Below are positions 7,854-8,455 of a DNA stretch of 8,455 nucleotides, piece after piece. Below the pieces are notes generated by a model that was not told where the DNA came from, ran no database searches, and saw only the letters and a list, made by a program, of their open reading frames with translations. The DNA comes from Gemmataceae bacterium (GTDB taxonomy: Bacteria; Planctomycetota; Planctomycetia; Gemmatales; Gemmataceae): assembly GCA_947490035.1 (NCBI GenBank), contig CANLGS010000128.1, positions 1 through 8,455 on the forward strand, given 5' to 3'. Every line of letters starts with the position of its first letter. The first letter of the stretch is position 1. The translations under genes were made by a program, and so were the position numbers.

Positions 7854-7882
7854 GGTGGGACGGCGCAAAGCCTTGTCCCACC
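7854..7882. repeat. Second inverted repeat next to the long palindrome
   Basis: GGTGGGAC at 7854-7861 pairs perfectly with GTCCCACC at 7875-7882 (8-bp stem, 13-nt loop). The loop contains a possible inner GGC/GCC pairing (7862-7864 with 7870-7872) with a two-base bulge. It starts six bases after the long palindrome ends and may be part of the same composite element. Nothing else recognisable is seen from here to the next start codon. Confidence 0.6.
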
Positions 7883-7922
7883 CTCCAAAGCTCGCCAAGA
7901 ACACACCTGAGACGATTCCGAC

Positions 7923-8455
7923 ATGCTGACGTTGTTCGCCGATAACGAGTGGTGGCAGTCCGGCGCCATGGGCTACATGATCGCGGGCGGCCCGTTCATG
8001 TGGCCGATCCTCCTGCTGGCGGTCATCGCCACGGGCGTCGTCATCGAGCGGTTCCGCGCGCTGCGGCTCATCGCCATCGACGCCGAAGCGCTCCGCCGCC
8101 AGGTGCTCGACCTGCTCCACCAAGATAAGGTCGAAGAGGCCGTGAACCTGTGCGCGCGGTCGCGCGGCCCGGTCCCCGCGATCCTCGCGGTCGGGATTCA
8201 CCGGTACAAGCTGCTCCGCCGACTGAACTACGAGCCGACGAAGATCGAGGAGCAGGTGGCCAAGGCGATGGAGGACTACAGCTCGCACATCAGCGCGGCG
8301 CTGGAGAAGAACCTGCCGATCCTGTCCACGGTCGCGAGCGTGGCGCCGATGCTCGGCTCGCTCGGCACGGTCGTCGGGATGGTGCTGATGTTCCAGGGCA
8401 TCACCGAGATGCGGCCCGAAGACAACATCATCAAGCAGGCCGCCGGCGGCATCAA
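7923..8455 (+). CDS. MotA/TolQ/ExbB proton channel family protein (3' end beyond window)
   Basis: The frame from ATG 7923 is open for 177 codons to the window edge with no stop. In the Tol, Exb and Agl systems this family forms the inner-membrane channel that, with a TolR/ExbD partner, turns proton flow into movement across the envelope. Residues about 22-42 (GGPFMWPILLLAVIATGVV) form the first membrane segment, followed by a helical cytoplasmic stretch to about 130. Residues 131-157 form the second segment with the family signature TVASVAPMLGSLGTVVGM; Thr149 in G-T-V-x-G matches the conserved channel-lining threonine of ExbB/TolQ TM2. The window ends at GGI (175-177), just before the third segment. 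A start at Met16 (7968) is possible, since the first membrane segment lies after it and neither site has a clear ribosome binding site. The exact subfamily cannot be set without the rest. Confidence 0.92.
   Translation, partial: MLTLFADNEWWQSGAMGYMIAGGPFMWPILLLAVIATGVVIERFRALRLIAIDAEALRRQVLDLLHQDKVEEAVNLCARSRGPVPAILAVGIHRYKLLRRLNYEPTKIEEQVAKAMEDYSSHISAALEKNLPILSTVASVAPMLGSLGTVVGMVLMFQGITEMRPEDNIIKQAAGGI

Noticed and set aside
7648..7929. 93-codon + strand frame through the intergenic palindrome
   Set aside because: It begins out of phase inside the giant gene and its middle part is only a translation of the inverted repeat. Such peptides arise wherever the repeat lies and are not evidence of a gene.
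6734..7969. 411-codon frame on the - strand spanning the gene end and the gap
   Set aside because: It runs antisense to clear TPR sequence, then through the palindromic element and into the start of the channel gene; no coherent domain.
7812..8288. 158-codon frame on the - strand over the channel gene
   Set aside because: The + strand here encodes a clear TolQ/ExbB protein with its membrane segments and signature, so the opposite frame is a shadow.

Overview
The window is G+C-rich bacterial DNA with dense coding on the + strand. It looks like a planctomycete, probably near Gemmata. That is an inference from three things: the G/C-heavy third codon positions, a giant secreted TPR protein beside a TolQ/ExbB-type channel gene, and weak or absent Shine-Dalgarno sequences together with intergenic palindromic elements of a kind I associate with these genomes. 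No marker gene fixes the taxonomy.

Layout. Positions 1-120 hold a tandem array of a 45-bp unit (two identical copies and a 30-bp third), each copy carrying a perfect 8-bp hairpin. A gene of 2539 codons (143-7762) follows almost at once and fills 90% of the window. Its product is an exported protein in three parts: an N-terminal helical TPR-like solenoid of about 1,150 residues, a central beta-rich region of about 1,000 residues, and a C-terminal TPR block of about 325 residues resembling the periplasmic YbgF/CpoB or BamD type. The central region holds five divergent copies of one repeat, with a discoidin-like and a PA14-like domain apparently inserted inside the second copy. A 160-bp gap (7763-7922) carries a long nested palindrome and a second smaller inverted repeat. 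The window ends inside a gene for a MotA/TolQ/ExbB proton-channel protein (7923 onward), cut just after the Gly-Gly-Ile that precedes the third membrane segment.

How the genes may work together. TolQ/ExbB channels use the proton gradient to drive envelope machines through a TolR/ExbD partner, usually encoded next door, and Tol systems have a periplasmic TPR protein (CpoB). The giant protein could be the periplasmic scaffold or ligand-binding component of such a machine, reaching across the envelope or binding glycan. This rests on gene order and domain resemblance only. The most distinctive points are the domain-within-repeat architecture and the two kinds of palindromic DNA flanking the gene.
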